44,736 bases of DNA. It comes from Sporosarcina sp. E16_8. GTDB taxonomy: Bacteria > Bacillota > Bacilli > Bacillales_A > Planococcaceae. The stretch lies in contig NZ_JADPRZ010000026.1 in the NCBI RefSeq assembly GCF_017347095.1, forward strand, positions 1 to 44,736, in the 5' to 3' direction. This document shows, piece after piece, positions 1 through 7,418 of this stretch (positions within the stretch are counted from its first letter, which is position 1; every line of letters starts with the position of its first letter). The translations under genes were made by a program, and so were the position numbers. The notes below the pieces were generated by a model. The model was not told the DNA's origin, did no database searches, and was given only the letters and a program-made list of their open reading frames with translations.

Positions 1-3
1 ATA

Positions 4-69
4 GGGAAGGCCTCTTTTCTAGGATTGGTTGTGGTGACTTAATTCTACCAAGAAAAGGTCTTCCTTTTT
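4..69 (+). terminator. Rho-independent terminator of a gene left of the window
   Basis: The left arm GGAAGGCCTCTTTTCT (about 5-20) pairs with AGAAAAGGTCTTCC (51-64), with a two-base bulge, and TTTTT follows. This is typical of an intrinsic terminator. The gene it would end lies outside the window. Confidence 0.6.
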
Positions 70-78
70 GCATTTATT

Positions 79-222
79 CATTTACACAAGATATTTTACA
101 CTCTCAGTCCGAATAAAGAGGTCCACAGAACAGCGCATACAGTACTAAGCTGTAAGACGATCAAATCGCGGTTGGAATGTAGTACGAGTCAACTAAATAA
201 TGATGACGAAATCCATAGGTGA
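79..222 (+). pseudogene. Fragment of a small gene related to the 62-aa gene at 10291
   Basis: Read in frame, this stretch encodes SPNKEVHRTAHTV, which matches GPNKEVHRTVDTI of the protein encoded at 10291-10479. The DNA around the match is also similar (AATAAAGAGGT shared). There is no in-frame ATG and no ribosome site, and the C-terminal part (DGCEHCYEE in the intact copy) is absent before the TGA at 220. I read it as a decayed paralogue. The function of the family is unknown to me. Confidence 0.5.
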
Positions 223-330
223 ACAATGTCCATCAGCATAGCAAATCCAATGTGCCCGCCCCCTACTAAGAAATTAGAGAGTGAAGATATAGTCTATTAT
301 ATGCTCGAAAGACATAGCGGCACAGCAGGC

Positions 331-415
331 CGACCAACAACAAGGCGCACTTCAACTTCTGCGTTAATCTGGTTAAAAAAACGCGGGCCGAGAAATTCTG
401 GCCGCGTTTTTTTCA
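331..415 (+). repeat. Dispersed terminator repeat, family 1, copy 1
   Basis: This is a conserved leader (CACTTCAACTTCT, then TTAATCTGGTTAA) followed by the hairpin ACGCGGGCCG / GGCCGCGT and seven T residues (375-413). Related copies lie at 1317-1402 and 12582-12672, and a hairpin-only relative lies at 18826-18860. The hairpin should work as a Rho-independent terminator, but no obvious intact gene ends just before this copy. Confidence 0.7.
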
Positions 416-670
416 TAATTGAAATTAGTAATATTGTTTCATGACTATCTTAAATCAAGAATTGTGAATAATGAAATCGCTACTAAAAGGGGAATTCGTT
501 TATTGTATTAAATGAAATTATAATTCTAGTTTGGCATTTTCAGTGGATTAAGAAAGGACGAAGTATTCGATAAAAATAGTTTTCAACTCAAATTATAATT
601 ATGAAAAATATAGAACTAAGGGATGAGCATAGATTTGTTTATAATAAATTTAACGGGGGGAAAGAGTGTG
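416..670. other. AT-rich gap without a recognised gene
   Basis: This stretch is AT-rich. Together with 223-330 to its left it shows no supported gene. A short open frame at 226-444 runs through the terminator repeat and has no ribosome site, so I do not count it as a gene. Confidence 0.5.
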
Positions 671-1183
671 ATGGAAATAGCGCATTTAGTTGTATCTATA
701 TGTGGAGTTATTGTTACTGGAGTATTTAGTTATTTTATTTGGCAAGCTAATAAACAATCCGCAAATGCAGCTGAAGGAGCAACAAGGGCGGCAGAAGAAA
801 GTGCAAGCATTTCAAAAATGATGTTGGAGATGCAGGAGGAGCAAAAGCAGAATATCCGGCAACAACTCAAGAGAGATGTTATAAAGCAAATCAATGCTAT
901 TGAAAGAAACCTAAGTAATATGCTTTCTACTCAAAAATACTCAGAAATAATGAGTAGACTACCAGAGGAAATTAATATTACTAATCTGGAATTGGCAAAT
1001 TACTTTTTGGAGGAAGAGATAGCGATTATATATAAAACTAGATCAACATACGAAACATATAGAAATGATTATTTTAAGAATGATATACCGAGTTTTTCAA
1101 TGGATGAAAAATTCATACATGATAATAAAACTGTTTTAGAGCTAACTAGAGATGTCATTATTGCTTTAACTATCCATGGATGA
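671..1183 (+). CDS. Membrane-anchored coiled-coil protein, unknown function
   Basis: The product is 170 aa. I chose ATG 671 because GGGGGGAAAG (655-664) sits six bases before it; the frame opens earlier at 623 without a ribosome site. GTG 668 is an alternative. Residues about 4-24 form one hydrophobic N-terminal segment (LVVSICGVIVTGVFSYFIW). It is followed by an Ala/Glu/Gln-rich, probably coiled-coil region (residues about 28-90) and a charged C-terminal part facing the cytoplasm. The layout resembles small single-pass proteins of accessory regions, but I do not recognise a family. The family 1 terminator copy at 1317-1402 lies downstream on the same strand and may end its transcript. Confidence 0.6.
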   Translation: MEIAHLVVSICGVIVTGVFSYFIWQANKQSANAAEGATRAAEESASISKMMLEMQEEQKQNIRQQLKRDVIKQINAIERNLSNMLSTQKYSEIMSRLPEEINITNLELANYFLEEEIAIIYKTRSTYETYRNDYFKNDIPSFSMDEKFIHDNKTVLELTRDVIIALTIHG

Positions 1184-1244
1184 ATTTCGAATTAAAAAGC
1201 GATGTGCACCACGCAATTCAAACACAATTCTGAGTTGTTCCTTC

Positions 1245-1288
1245 CATGAAACTTTCATGTTTGCTGAAATTAACATGAAAGTTTCGTG
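1245..1288. repeat. 17-bp inverted repeat, long hairpin
   Basis: CATGAAACTTTCATGTT and AACATGAAAGTTTCGTG form a stem of about 17 bp with one G-T pair and a 10-base loop. There is no T run after it in either direction, so it is not a classical terminator. It may act as an mRNA 3' stabiliser or be a miniature element remnant. Confidence 0.6.
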
Positions 1289-1316
1289 CAGAAGCACCAC
1301 ACACTAAACTAACAAA

Positions 1317-1402
1317 CAAACGAACAACCACGGGCGTACTTCAACTTCTACATTAATCTGCTTAACAAAACGCGGTCTGGGAAACTTCAGATTGCATTTT
1401 TC
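1317..1402 (+). repeat. Dispersed terminator repeat, family 1, copy 2
   Basis: The leader CTTCAACTTCTACATTAATC matches copies 1 and 3. The following hairpin (GCGGTCTG / CAGATTGC, then ATTTTT) keeps pairing through G-T wobbles although the bases differ from copy 1, so the structure seems conserved more than the sequence. It lies downstream of the gene at 671 and touches the 3' end of the convergent endonuclease gene. Confidence 0.65.
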
Positions 1403-2306
1403 AGATACTAAAGCAATAGTTTGTTAGTTGACTAATCGTCAACCCAGTTTGCTGTCGAATTCTCGCAAGTGTTTGTCTATGATTTTCATCAATGATAATC
1501 TGGTAACTATTCGCGTTTTCTCTTTGCGCTAATAACGGATTGAATGTTGAAAAAGTAGTGTGGATACAGACCTCTTTCTTGGAATTGGCAAACAAGGTGT
1601 CTAGCTTATCCAGTTTCAGATTGATTTCAGACGTGGGCTTTAATAACTTGAAATTTGCCGGCAAGTAAATTGTAGTTCGCTTTGCAATCGGTCTGAGAGG
1701 TTGTGCAGGCAAAGCTTTTCTGTTCATTGATTCTTCCAACCAGGGTGAAACAAGGTAGAGGAAATAGATGATTTGAAACTGGTCATAGAGTAGAATACGA
1801 TTTTGTCCGTCCATTACAAAACGCAGGTTGAATTTATCAAAAAGCAATCGAATCAACCGGTTATTTTCTTCGTTAGAAAAACTATCAGTCGATAAGATGA
1901 TTTTATTAACAGTTCCGTTGACTACCTTTAAATGGCCATCATCCTGGTACCACCACGCCAATGCTCGTTCATCTAAATGCATTTCAATAAAGTCGAAAGG
2001 AAGGACCTTTCTCCCGTTTGGATACCATTTCTTATACAAATTCGTAATCACTTCATCTGTCCGTGATTGCACGATATAGCTTTCAGAATAGCCCTTTTTG
2101 ATTCGCAAATCCATCACTTTCCGATAGGTCGGGGGAGATAGAGGTATGAAGTTTTTCAAGTGATCATAGCAGTATTCTGCCCATCCAACATCCTCTGTTC
2201 GGTGCATAAACTGAAAGCGAGGTTTTCTTCCGTCCTGCTTCGTAATGCAGCCGTCCCCCAACAACTTACCACAGATGTAATTATGAAATCTCCCTGATTC
2301 GTTCAT
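1401..2306 (-). CDS. Free-standing LAGLIDADG-type homing endonuclease
   Basis: The product is 301 aa. ATG 2306 is chosen because AGGAGGTG (2323-2316) lies nine bases before it; an upstream in-frame GTG at 2318 overlaps that ribosome site. Two LAGLIDADG-like helices are visible, each ending in an acidic residue: KLLGDG (residues about 14-19) and ALAWWYQDDG (about 115-124). They are about 105 residues apart, as in single-chain two-motif enzymes. Such enzymes make a site-specific double-strand break in DNA and usually live in introns or inteins. This one sits alone between intergenic repeats with no split host gene on either side, so its home site is unclear. The C-terminal 60 residues are basic and may bind DNA. 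Confidence 0.85.
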   Translation of the reverse strand: MNESGRFHNYICGKLLGDGCITKQDGRKPRFQFMHRTEDVGWAEYCYDHLKNFIPLSPPTYRKVMDLRIKKGYSESYIVQSRTDEVITNLYKKWYPNGRKVLPFDFIEMHLDERALAWWYQDDGHLKVVNGTVNKIILSTDSFSNEENNRLIRLLFDKFNLRFVMDGQNRILLYDQFQIIYFLYLVSPWLEESMNRKALPAQPLRPIAKRTTIYLPANFKLLKPTSEINLKLDKLDTLFANSKKEVCIHTTFSTFNPLLAQRENANSYQIIIDENHRQTLARIRQQTGLTISQLTNYCFSI

Positions 2307-2373
2307 CCTATAACCCACCTCCTAGATTGCAAACGTTTATTCCCATTGTATCAAATAACTAATTCAATAACTC

Positions 2374-2406
2374 ATAATTGAACCGATATAAAAGGTATAA
2401 AAACGT
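2374..2406. repeat. Short dispersed repeat, first copy
   Basis: About 33 bp here (TAATTGAACCGATATAAAAG and what follows) match 10584-10615 (TAATTGAACAGATATAACAG and what follows) with few differences. Both copies lie upstream of small genes. The role is unknown. Confidence 0.5.
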
Positions 2407-2428
2407 AATACACTATAAAAAAAGTAGA

Positions 2429-2485
2429 GGCACGATTTAGCCTTGGTAGTAGCGTCTAACGCGATACTGATAAAGCGGCTGTGCC
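2429..2485 (+). ncRNA. Candidate structured leader RNA upstream of the 79-aa gene
   Basis: Four nested helices can be drawn by eye. GGCAC (2429) pairs with GTGCC (2481), AGCC (2439) with GGCT (2477), AGTA (2448) with TACT (2465), and GCGT (2452) with ACGC (2459). The two outer strands on the 3' side are contiguous. It ends about 92 bp before the start at 2578 and has no T run. It does not match a riboswitch consensus I know. The structure is inferred from sequence only. Confidence 0.35.
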
Positions 2486-2577
2486 AATGAAATCTGTAAA
2501 ACATCTAGCTATATAAGGCTACTAAAAATTCCAGTTTTTAATATGTCCTAAGTAGCTGCTAACTAGGAGGCAACAAG

Positions 2578-2817
2578 ATGGACCATGCACAACAAGAACA
2601 GAAGAACCACCTGGAACAACAACTTCAATGGACTGTTGAACAGGTTCGGATCTTGGATGAGATGAACGTTAAGTTGCATGAAATGAAAAGGATAGCTGAG
2701 TACGCTTTGGCACATACACTTTCAGCAATTGAAATTGAGAGGTTGAATGGAGAACTGGATACATTGAAGACTGAATTCAGTTCTCTGGAACGACAGCTAT
2801 ATCCGATACTCCACTAA
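2578..2817 (+). CDS. Small coiled-coil protein, unknown function
   Basis: The product is 79 aa, starting at ATG 2578 behind a clear AGGAGG site (2565-2570). It is rich in Glu, Gln and Leu with heptad-like spacing across most of its length (QLQWTVEQVRILDEMNVKL; IERLNGELDTLKTEFSSLE), so it is probably an all-helical dimer. It has no signal peptide and no cysteine. I do not recognise a family. It is transcribed alone, just left of the IS1595 element, and the candidate structured RNA at 2429-2485 lies in its leader region. Confidence 0.6.
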   Translation: MDHAQQEQKNHLEQQLQWTVEQVRILDEMNVKLHEMKRIAEYALAHTLSAIEIERLNGELDTLKTEFSSLERQLYPILH

Positions 2818-2910
2818 TTACGGATGCTAGTAGGCCCTCATTTAAGCCTGAATAATTTCACATCAAATGCTGTGCAAGGAGGTATTCGGTGAATACACTG
2901 CAATTGCATA

Positions 2911-2918
2911 ATAGTAAA
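2911..2918. repeat. Left 8-bp target-site duplication of the IS1595 element
   Basis: ATAGTAAA here is repeated exactly at 4701-4708, just outside the two inverted ends of the element. An 8-bp duplication is what the IS1595 family makes. Confidence 0.93.
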
Positions 2919-2947
2919 GGCTGTTTTCGTAAAGTTTGTTGTTATTG

Positions 2948-2983
<36 letters not shown>

Positions 2984-3011
2984 TTGATTTTCGAAACAAT
3001 CGTTCTATAAT
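2984..3011 (+). promoter_or_regulatory. Sigma-A promoter of the cargo gene
   Basis: The -35 box is TTGATT (2984-2989), the spacer is 16 bp, and the -10 box is a perfect TATAAT (3006-3011). The start codon at 3041 follows 30 bp later. The AT-rich TTA tract just upstream could act as an UP-like element. Confidence 0.7.
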
Positions 3012-3040
3012 GTGATTAAGTATATTTGGAGGTGATTTTG

Positions 3041-3610
3041 TTGAGACCTAATCTAACAAAAGATATTAGTGTCCAGAGTTTTAAAGATTTCTATTGGTTA
3101 AAAGAAGAATTGCAAGAATTTTGCAGAGAAAATGGAATTAGTGCTTCTGGTTCTAAAATAGAAATTTCAGATAGCATTGAAGCATATCTTCAAACAGGTG
3201 AGATAAAAAGACCTATAAGAAAATCAAGTATAATCAAAAATATAAAACCACAAGTAGATTTAAGTCTTAATACAGTCATTACAGAAAACCATAGTTGTAG
3301 TCAAGATGTGAGAGCCTTTTTTGAGACGGTTATTCCAAAATTTCATTTTTCAACGTATATCCAAAACTACTTTAAAAGTAATGTAGGAAAAACATATCGT
3401 GATGTTGTAGGTGCTTGGAATGAGGAAGAAGAACGAAAGAAAGACCCCACATTCAAGAAGAAAATTGCACCTCAATTTGAATACAATCAATTCACTCGTG
3501 ACTTTTTTGCTGACCCGAAAAATCAAGGTAAAAGTCGTGCAGAAGCAATCGAAGCCTGGAATAAAACCAAGAAACTTCCTGGAAGCAACAAATATGAACC
3601 TAATAATTAA
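3041..3610 (+). CDS. SAP-domain protein (DUF6434-like), cargo of the IS1595 element
   Basis: The product is 189 aa. The likely start is TTG 3041, six bases after GGAGGTG (3028-3034); the frame opens at 3026 inside that site. The N-terminal part (RPNLTKDISVQSFKDFYWLK, then LQEFCRENGISASGSKIEI) has the helix-turn-helix shape of a SAP nucleic-acid-binding domain. The C-terminal half has two similar segments, FHFSTYIQNYFKSNVGKTYR and FEYNQFTRDFFADPKNQGKS, each followed by an A-W-N motif. This matches the DUF6434 family as I remember it; its biochemical role is not established to my knowledge. Its place inside a transposon suggests it either helps transposition, for example by binding DNA, or is a hitch-hiking host gene. 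Confidence 0.8.
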   Translation: MRPNLTKDISVQSFKDFYWLKEELQEFCRENGISASGSKIEISDSIEAYLQTGEIKRPIRKSSIIKNIKPQVDLSLNTVITENHSCSQDVRAFFETVIPKFHFSTYIQNYFKSNVGKTYRDVVGAWNEEEERKKDPTFKKKIAPQFEYNQFTRDFFADPKNQGKSRAEAIEAWNKTKKLPGSNKYEPNN

Positions 3611-3633
3611 CCTTTAAGGACATCTTAACATCT

Positions 3634-4620
3634 CTACTGTAAAGTGATTTGACTTTCGACAAGCAGAAACAAGCATTTTTTTGACTCGTTCTTGAATGCT
3701 ATTTGTTTGCCTATTTCAAGCCAACGGAACCAGTAAAGGTAGTTATCCAGATATTTAGTGGCAACCCCTTGAAAACGCACCATCCAAGCCTTTCAACGAT
3801 TGTGAAAGTTGTTGACGTGCTGTATGTGATAAATTCCTTTCTTAACACGTTGCTTTTGTCGTTCATTTACCGTTTCGTGTTTGAGTCCCTTTAGCTTGGC
3901 AAACTTCTTGTAGTTCGTAGCTGTATCTGTACACAGCAAGGCGGAAGGGTGAATGTATTCACCTATCACAGTGTCGATTTCTTCGGCTCTTGGGCGACCT
4001 CTACCCGCTATACGAGCTATTACGTTTCCAGTTCGGTCTTGTGCAACTACAACAGCAATTTTGAGGTTGGAAATCCCCCGTTTTTCGTCTTTCTCTCCAC
4101 GTTTCTTCGCTATTCTATGGGTTATTTCATTACCTTTCATAGACTCCCGAAAAAATGTTTCGTCACTTTCAACGATGCCTTGTAGTTGATTAAAACCTTG
4201 GCTTCCCAATGCGTTCAAGATTTTATGTCTCCAGTAAAATGCCGTAGAGATATGAATTTGCAGGCGTTTAGCGATTTTCGGTAGTGTGAAGCCTTCTACC
4301 ATCAGTTCGATGTATTGGACCCACTTCTCAGGATAATGTGAGCCCGAAAATGGCGTGTTAGTCATATCGTTAAACGATTTCCCGCAATCACTACATAGGT
4401 ACCGTTGTCTTGAGCGATATTTGCCATTACGTTTGACTGATGTACTCCCACAATGCACGCAACCCAAACCAGAAGCAAAACGTGCTTCCCGAATGCTCTT
4501 GAGCAGTTTAGTAATTTTATCTGGTTCTTCAGGGAACAAATCCTGCTTCACTGCTTCAAACAACGCCAATTGCTCTGATTTGGTTAAATCGCTGAAGTCT
4601 TCATATACATCTGTCCACAT
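3634..4620 (-). pseudogene. IS1595-family transposase interrupted by one TGA
   Basis: From ATG 4620, behind AAGGAGG, the frame runs 275 codons to a TGA at 3795-3793. The same frame then continues KAWMVRFQGVATKYLDNYLY and on to a TAG at 3634-3636, giving about 328 codons. Family proteins continue through this point with Leu, so TTA or TTG probably mutated to TGA. An N-terminal zinc ribbon is visible (CVHCGSTSVKRNG, then CSDCGKSF), followed by a helix-turn-helix (LPKIAKRLQIHISTAFYW) and the catalytic core (VESDETFF; LLCTDTATNY; HIQHVN). The lost tail contains a conserved YLDNYLYWFRW segment, so the protein is probably inactive unless the stop is read through. Confidence 0.88.
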
Positions 4621-4700
4621 ACTTGAACGCCTCCTTAACCATATTGTATCAACCTTTTAACAGCCTGGTCTAAAAAGCAACAATCTATACGAAAACAGCC

Positions 4701-4708
4701 ATAGTAAA
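4701..4708. repeat. Right 8-bp target-site duplication of the IS1595 element
   Basis: This ATAGTAAA is identical to 2911-2918. Removing 2919-4708 rebuilds an uninterrupted site (GCATAATAGTAAAAGTGG). Confidence 0.93.
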
Positions 4709-4801
4709 AGTGGAATCAGATATTCATGTGAGAATCTTAGTACTCTGAATACGTATCAAGAGATGTGGATTGTTTGCCATTGAGTCATGCACAGCGTCAC
4801 G

Positions 4802-5324
4802 TTACGCCTCCCCTTCGCTAAAGTCTAATTCGAGTGGCTTTGGCGAACTGCTATCAGGCAAGTCACTGACCCTCGATTCTTCCAAATAGTTCTCGAAATT
4901 CGTCGCATTGTATAACGTGGAAGGGAGTAAATACTTCTGCCAATGTGGATCATCCAGCTAATTCTTAGCCTTCGTGTCAAAGACCTTTTTGCAATCCGCT
5001 AACTGTGTACCATTCACTGAAACGCCCTTTCACCAATCGCGCAGTCGCCTTCGAAGACGCTTTAAATTGCTTCTAAGCTTTGTCATTCAAATAATCAATG
5101 ACAGACACAACGTCGAGATCGTACTCGACAAGTTCTTTTTTAATACTCTTATACTCTTTGGTTATTGCTAGGTGCATTTTGCCTTCTCTAGAGGGTGCAA
5201 TTTGCACTTCCTCTTGGGATGAATTTGCCGTTGTCGATGGCGCATATTGCACCGTCTTACAGTGCAGCTTTGTATGAACTTTTGGGTGTTTTCTGTTGCA
5301 TTGGCACCCACACAATAATTTCAT
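4802..5324 (-). pseudogene. Decayed phage replication gene with a DnaD-like C-terminal phage domain
   Basis: The minus strand starts open at 5324 (83 codons), stops at a TAG (5073), and then goes on in the same frame with KQFKASSKATARLVKGRFSE. After a one-base shift and another TAG it reads LDDPHWQKYLLPSTLYNATN, then FENYLEESRV, ending GEA with a TAA at 4802. These pieces match the conserved C-terminal domain of phage replisome-organiser proteins (VIDYLN, then KATRKLI, then WLxDPxxxKYLRPxTLF), where both TAG codons stand for Trp-like positions. The N-terminal DNA-binding half is missing. Its ATG overlaps the stop of the upstream HTH gene (ATGA). It is good evidence of an old prophage remnant here. 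Confidence 0.8.
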
Positions 5325-6109
5325 CGATGGAAAAACCCCTCAACGGCAACATCATAATCCATGAAAGCGTCGCTGAATAGAGCTTTTCCAATCAGTTCGC
5401 GCAAAACTCCTGAATAATAGCCGGGCAGATTCCGGACTTTTTTCGATTTGGTTGTTTGAATCGAAATACGAAGTGCTTGTATGGCTAATTGCTCGAAAAG
5501 CTCCCCTTTGTCTTCGTGAATGCCGAATTTTAACATTTGCAGGGACTGTTTTCGGTAGACGCCGTAAAAATTACGTGCTAATTTACTTGCTCCGATTGTT
5601 GAAGAAAGAAGCGTTTTCATTTTACCAAAAAGTGTTGTAGGCACAATTTCCGGAGGAGGCGTTCTTTTAAGGTCTTTAGTATTTATCGCTTTAGAAAGAA
5701 AAGCTTCGTTTTGCGGTTTAGCGGGTTCAACCTTACTGACAGTAGGCTTTTCATCACTCTTCGGCCTGTTCATTTTCGACTGGTCATTAGTAGGTTTAAT
5801 GACGTAAATGTTGGCGCCTAGACCGCTCATGACAGGGCGGATATAGTGAATGCGTTCGATGATTTCGAGCTTTTCTAATTTGCGAATGGCGCGTCGTACA
5901 GTTGCGTTGGATTTCTTAATGGCCTTTTCAATTGTTTCGTGTTTCAAATGTGCAGCACCGTATTTGAAGGAGTAACGACGGATCATATCAAGAACAGTCC
6001 GCTCTGTTTGGTTCATAGCATTCCAATTTGTGAGTACATGTTGTCTTGTTGCTGCGTCTAAATCGTTTTTGTTTGTGAAGTGTGCGTACTCAGAAAGGTA
6101 AGTTGTCAT
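5321..6109 (-). CDS. Winged helix-turn-helix protein, plasmid/phage type
   Basis: The product is 262 aa from ATG 6109, with AAAGGGGA about eight bases before it. Residues about 30-100 form a winged helix-turn-helix (MNQTERTVLDMIRRYSF, AHLKHETIEKAIKKSNATVR, KLEKLEIIERIH). A basic, Pro-rich linker follows (about 105-155), then a C-terminal helical domain (FYGVYRKQSLQML; NLPGYYSGVLRELIGKALFS). The layout matches HTH proteins of unknown function common on Bacillus plasmids and in mobile regions. It probably binds DNA, perhaps for replication control, given that its stop overlaps the start of a phage replication remnant. It has no close neighbours on its strand upstream. Confidence 0.7.
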   Translation of the reverse strand: MTTYLSEYAHFTNKNDLDAATRQHVLTNWNAMNQTERTVLDMIRRYSFKYGAAHLKHETIEKAIKKSNATVRRAIRKLEKLEIIERIHYIRPVMSGLGANIYVIKPTNDQSKMNRPKSDEKPTVSKVEPAKPQNEAFLSKAINTKDLKRTPPPEIVPTTLFGKMKTLLSSTIGASKLARNFYGVYRKQSLQMLKFGIHEDKGELFEQLAIQALRISIQTTKSKKVRNLPGYYSGVLRELIGKALFSDAFMDYDVAVEGFFHR

Positions 6110-6168
6110 AAAGAATATCCCCTTTATTCTTTATATAGAAGAAAGTTGAGGTTTAGGGGACAATTATG

Positions 6169-6184
6169 TGAAAAAAGTTTTTCA
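6169..6184. promoter_or_regulatory. Palindrome between divergent genes
   Basis: TGAAAAAAGTTTTTCA has perfect 7-bp arms and is flanked by a direct repeat GACAATT (6159-6165 and 6188-6194). It lies 60-75 bp upstream of the HTH gene that starts at 6109. It looks like an operator, possibly for autoregulation. This is inferred from position only. Confidence 0.4.
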
Positions 6185-6329
6185 TGCGACAATTCGGGGA
6201 AATGATAATTGCATAGAAAAGAAGGCAACCTTTTGAAATAGTTTTTTCACTGTTGTTTTAATTTCAGTTATTAACAAATGAATTTATTGAAAATGATGAA
6301 TTATTGATAATTTGGCAGTGGGTTATATC

Positions 6330-6371
6330 TTAACTATTGGTATAGTTAAAATATAATAAAATTAAACTATA
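6330..6371 (+). promoter_or_regulatory. Promoter overlapped by a TTAACTAT / ATAGTTAA operator
   Basis: A perfect inverted repeat TTAACTAT-TGGT-ATAGTTAA (6330-6349) covers the -35 region. TATAAT (6352-6357) is a good -10 box, and another half-site AAACTATA (6364-6371) follows it. The arrangement suggests a repressor that blocks RNA polymerase at the operon starting at 6390. The repressor is not identified. Confidence 0.55.
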
Positions 6372-6389
6372 CTGGGGGGTGTGGAATTA

Positions 6390-6527
6390 ATGGAAGTTGC
6401 ATTAGTTACAGAAGAATTAACTGAAGTACAAATGAAAATGCTTTTGGGTTTCCAAAAGAAAAAGAAAATAGAAGCTTTTCAACTGGCTCTTGCTGAGTAT
6501 CGTGATGCAATCGGTGAGTGGATATGA
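6390..6527 (+). CDS. Small 45-aa protein, first gene of a two-gene operon
   Basis: ATG 6390 follows GGGGGGTG by eight bases. The 45-aa product (starts MEVALVTEELTEVQMKMLLG, ends EYRDAIGEWI) is acidic and mostly helical with a basic KKKK patch in the middle. Its TGA overlaps the ATG of the next gene (ATGA, 6524-6527), so the two are probably translationally coupled. I know no family. The size, operator and coupling would suit a small regulator or antitoxin-like partner, but nothing in the sequence proves that. Confidence 0.55.
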   Translation: MEVALVTEELTEVQMKMLLGFQKKKKIEAFQLALAEYRDAIGEWI

Positions 6528-7264
6528 CTAATTTTCAAGATGCAGGTCCTAGGTGGAGGGAGATTGGTGCATTAAAGTGTGATTGCGGAAAAGTTCTACG
6601 CTATCAATACACAGTGACTAATCGCTTAACCGCAGAGATACATAACTTTGGCATTCATCATCTGCAGGCGGAAACCGGGTTTTCTGATCAAGCGATTCGG
6701 GGAATAGGGAAGTATTTGAATGCTGCAGATCGTGAGATTGAAGAAGTTGAACAAAGACTTAAAGAAAACTGGCGTCTAACTTTTGAAATACCAGAGTCTT
6801 TGGAGCTACCTGACGAATTGCGAAGTACACTCAATGACGGATTGCCACTATCGAAGCGAGGAGAAGAACAACTAATCCGTCGTGTAAATGAAGCGCAACG
6901 GCAAGAATGGAGAAGTTTGCCCCCACAAAGAATGCCTATTTCAGAATATGAAAGGACATCGATAAACCTTTTCGGGGAATTGGATTTTACTAATGATACA
7001 AGACCAATCGGCCCTTTCGATTTGAAAGAATCGGAGAAAGCATTTGTCATTGGGATGCTAGAGAGTGGTTGCAGTAGCAGTATGGTAATCGCTGAGGAAT
7101 TGCACAATGCAGGACACTCAACTGAGCGTTTTTTAACAGGACGAACGAAACTGTATCCCTTATGTGTATTTTATATGGATATCCTAGTTGAAGATGGACG
7201 AGCAGTCTTACTTCAAGATTTTGGTCTACAAGATCGAATGTATACGTTAGCAGAAATCAAATAA
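6524..7264 (+). CDS. Unknown protein with an N-terminal CxC motif
   Basis: The product is 246 aa. ATG 6524 is preferred over GTG 6518 because it forms an ATGA overlap with the upstream 45-aa gene. The N-terminal region carries LKCDCGKVLRYQY, which could be half of a zinc site, then a charged helical middle (about 60-140) and a C-terminal part with SGCSSSMVIAEELHNAGHS and FYMDILVEDGRAVLL. There are no membrane segments. I do not recognise the family. It is encoded with the 45-aa protein under the same palindromic operator and stands alone otherwise. Confidence 0.6.
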   Translation: MTNFQDAGPRWREIGALKCDCGKVLRYQYTVTNRLTAEIHNFGIHHLQAETGFSDQAIRGIGKYLNAADREIEEVEQRLKENWRLTFEIPESLELPDELRSTLNDGLPLSKRGEEQLIRRVNEAQRQEWRSLPPQRMPISEYERTSINLFGELDFTNDTRPIGPFDLKESEKAFVIGMLESGCSSSMVIAEELHNAGHSTERFLTGRTKLYPLCVFYMDILVEDGRAVLLQDFGLQDRMYTLAEIK

Positions 7265-7418
7265 TTGAAGGATCTCTTTTTACAAAGGAGCTGAAAAGAG
7301 AATTTTTATGGATTTTCTGGAAATCAACTACTAGCGACTATACTTGGATACTCAATGAATATAGCTACTACTCTCACTTCGGATAATGAGAATAGTAGGA
7401 GAAATAGGAGGGGTTTTA

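Noticed and set aside
226..444. 72-codon open frame
   Set aside because: It runs through the family 1 terminator repeat and has no ribosome site or protein-like composition.
1828..2079. Plus-strand open frame opposite the LAGLIDADG gene
   Set aside because: It lies antisense to a clear gene, with no ribosome site; a shadow frame.
2429..2485. Lysine or other known riboswitch
   Set aside because: The GAGGCACGA string recalls a lysine leader, but the conserved loops and the downstream terminator are absent.
4974..5171. 65-codon plus-strand frame
   Set aside because: It is the opposite strand of the phage replication pseudogene, whose pieces match a known domain.
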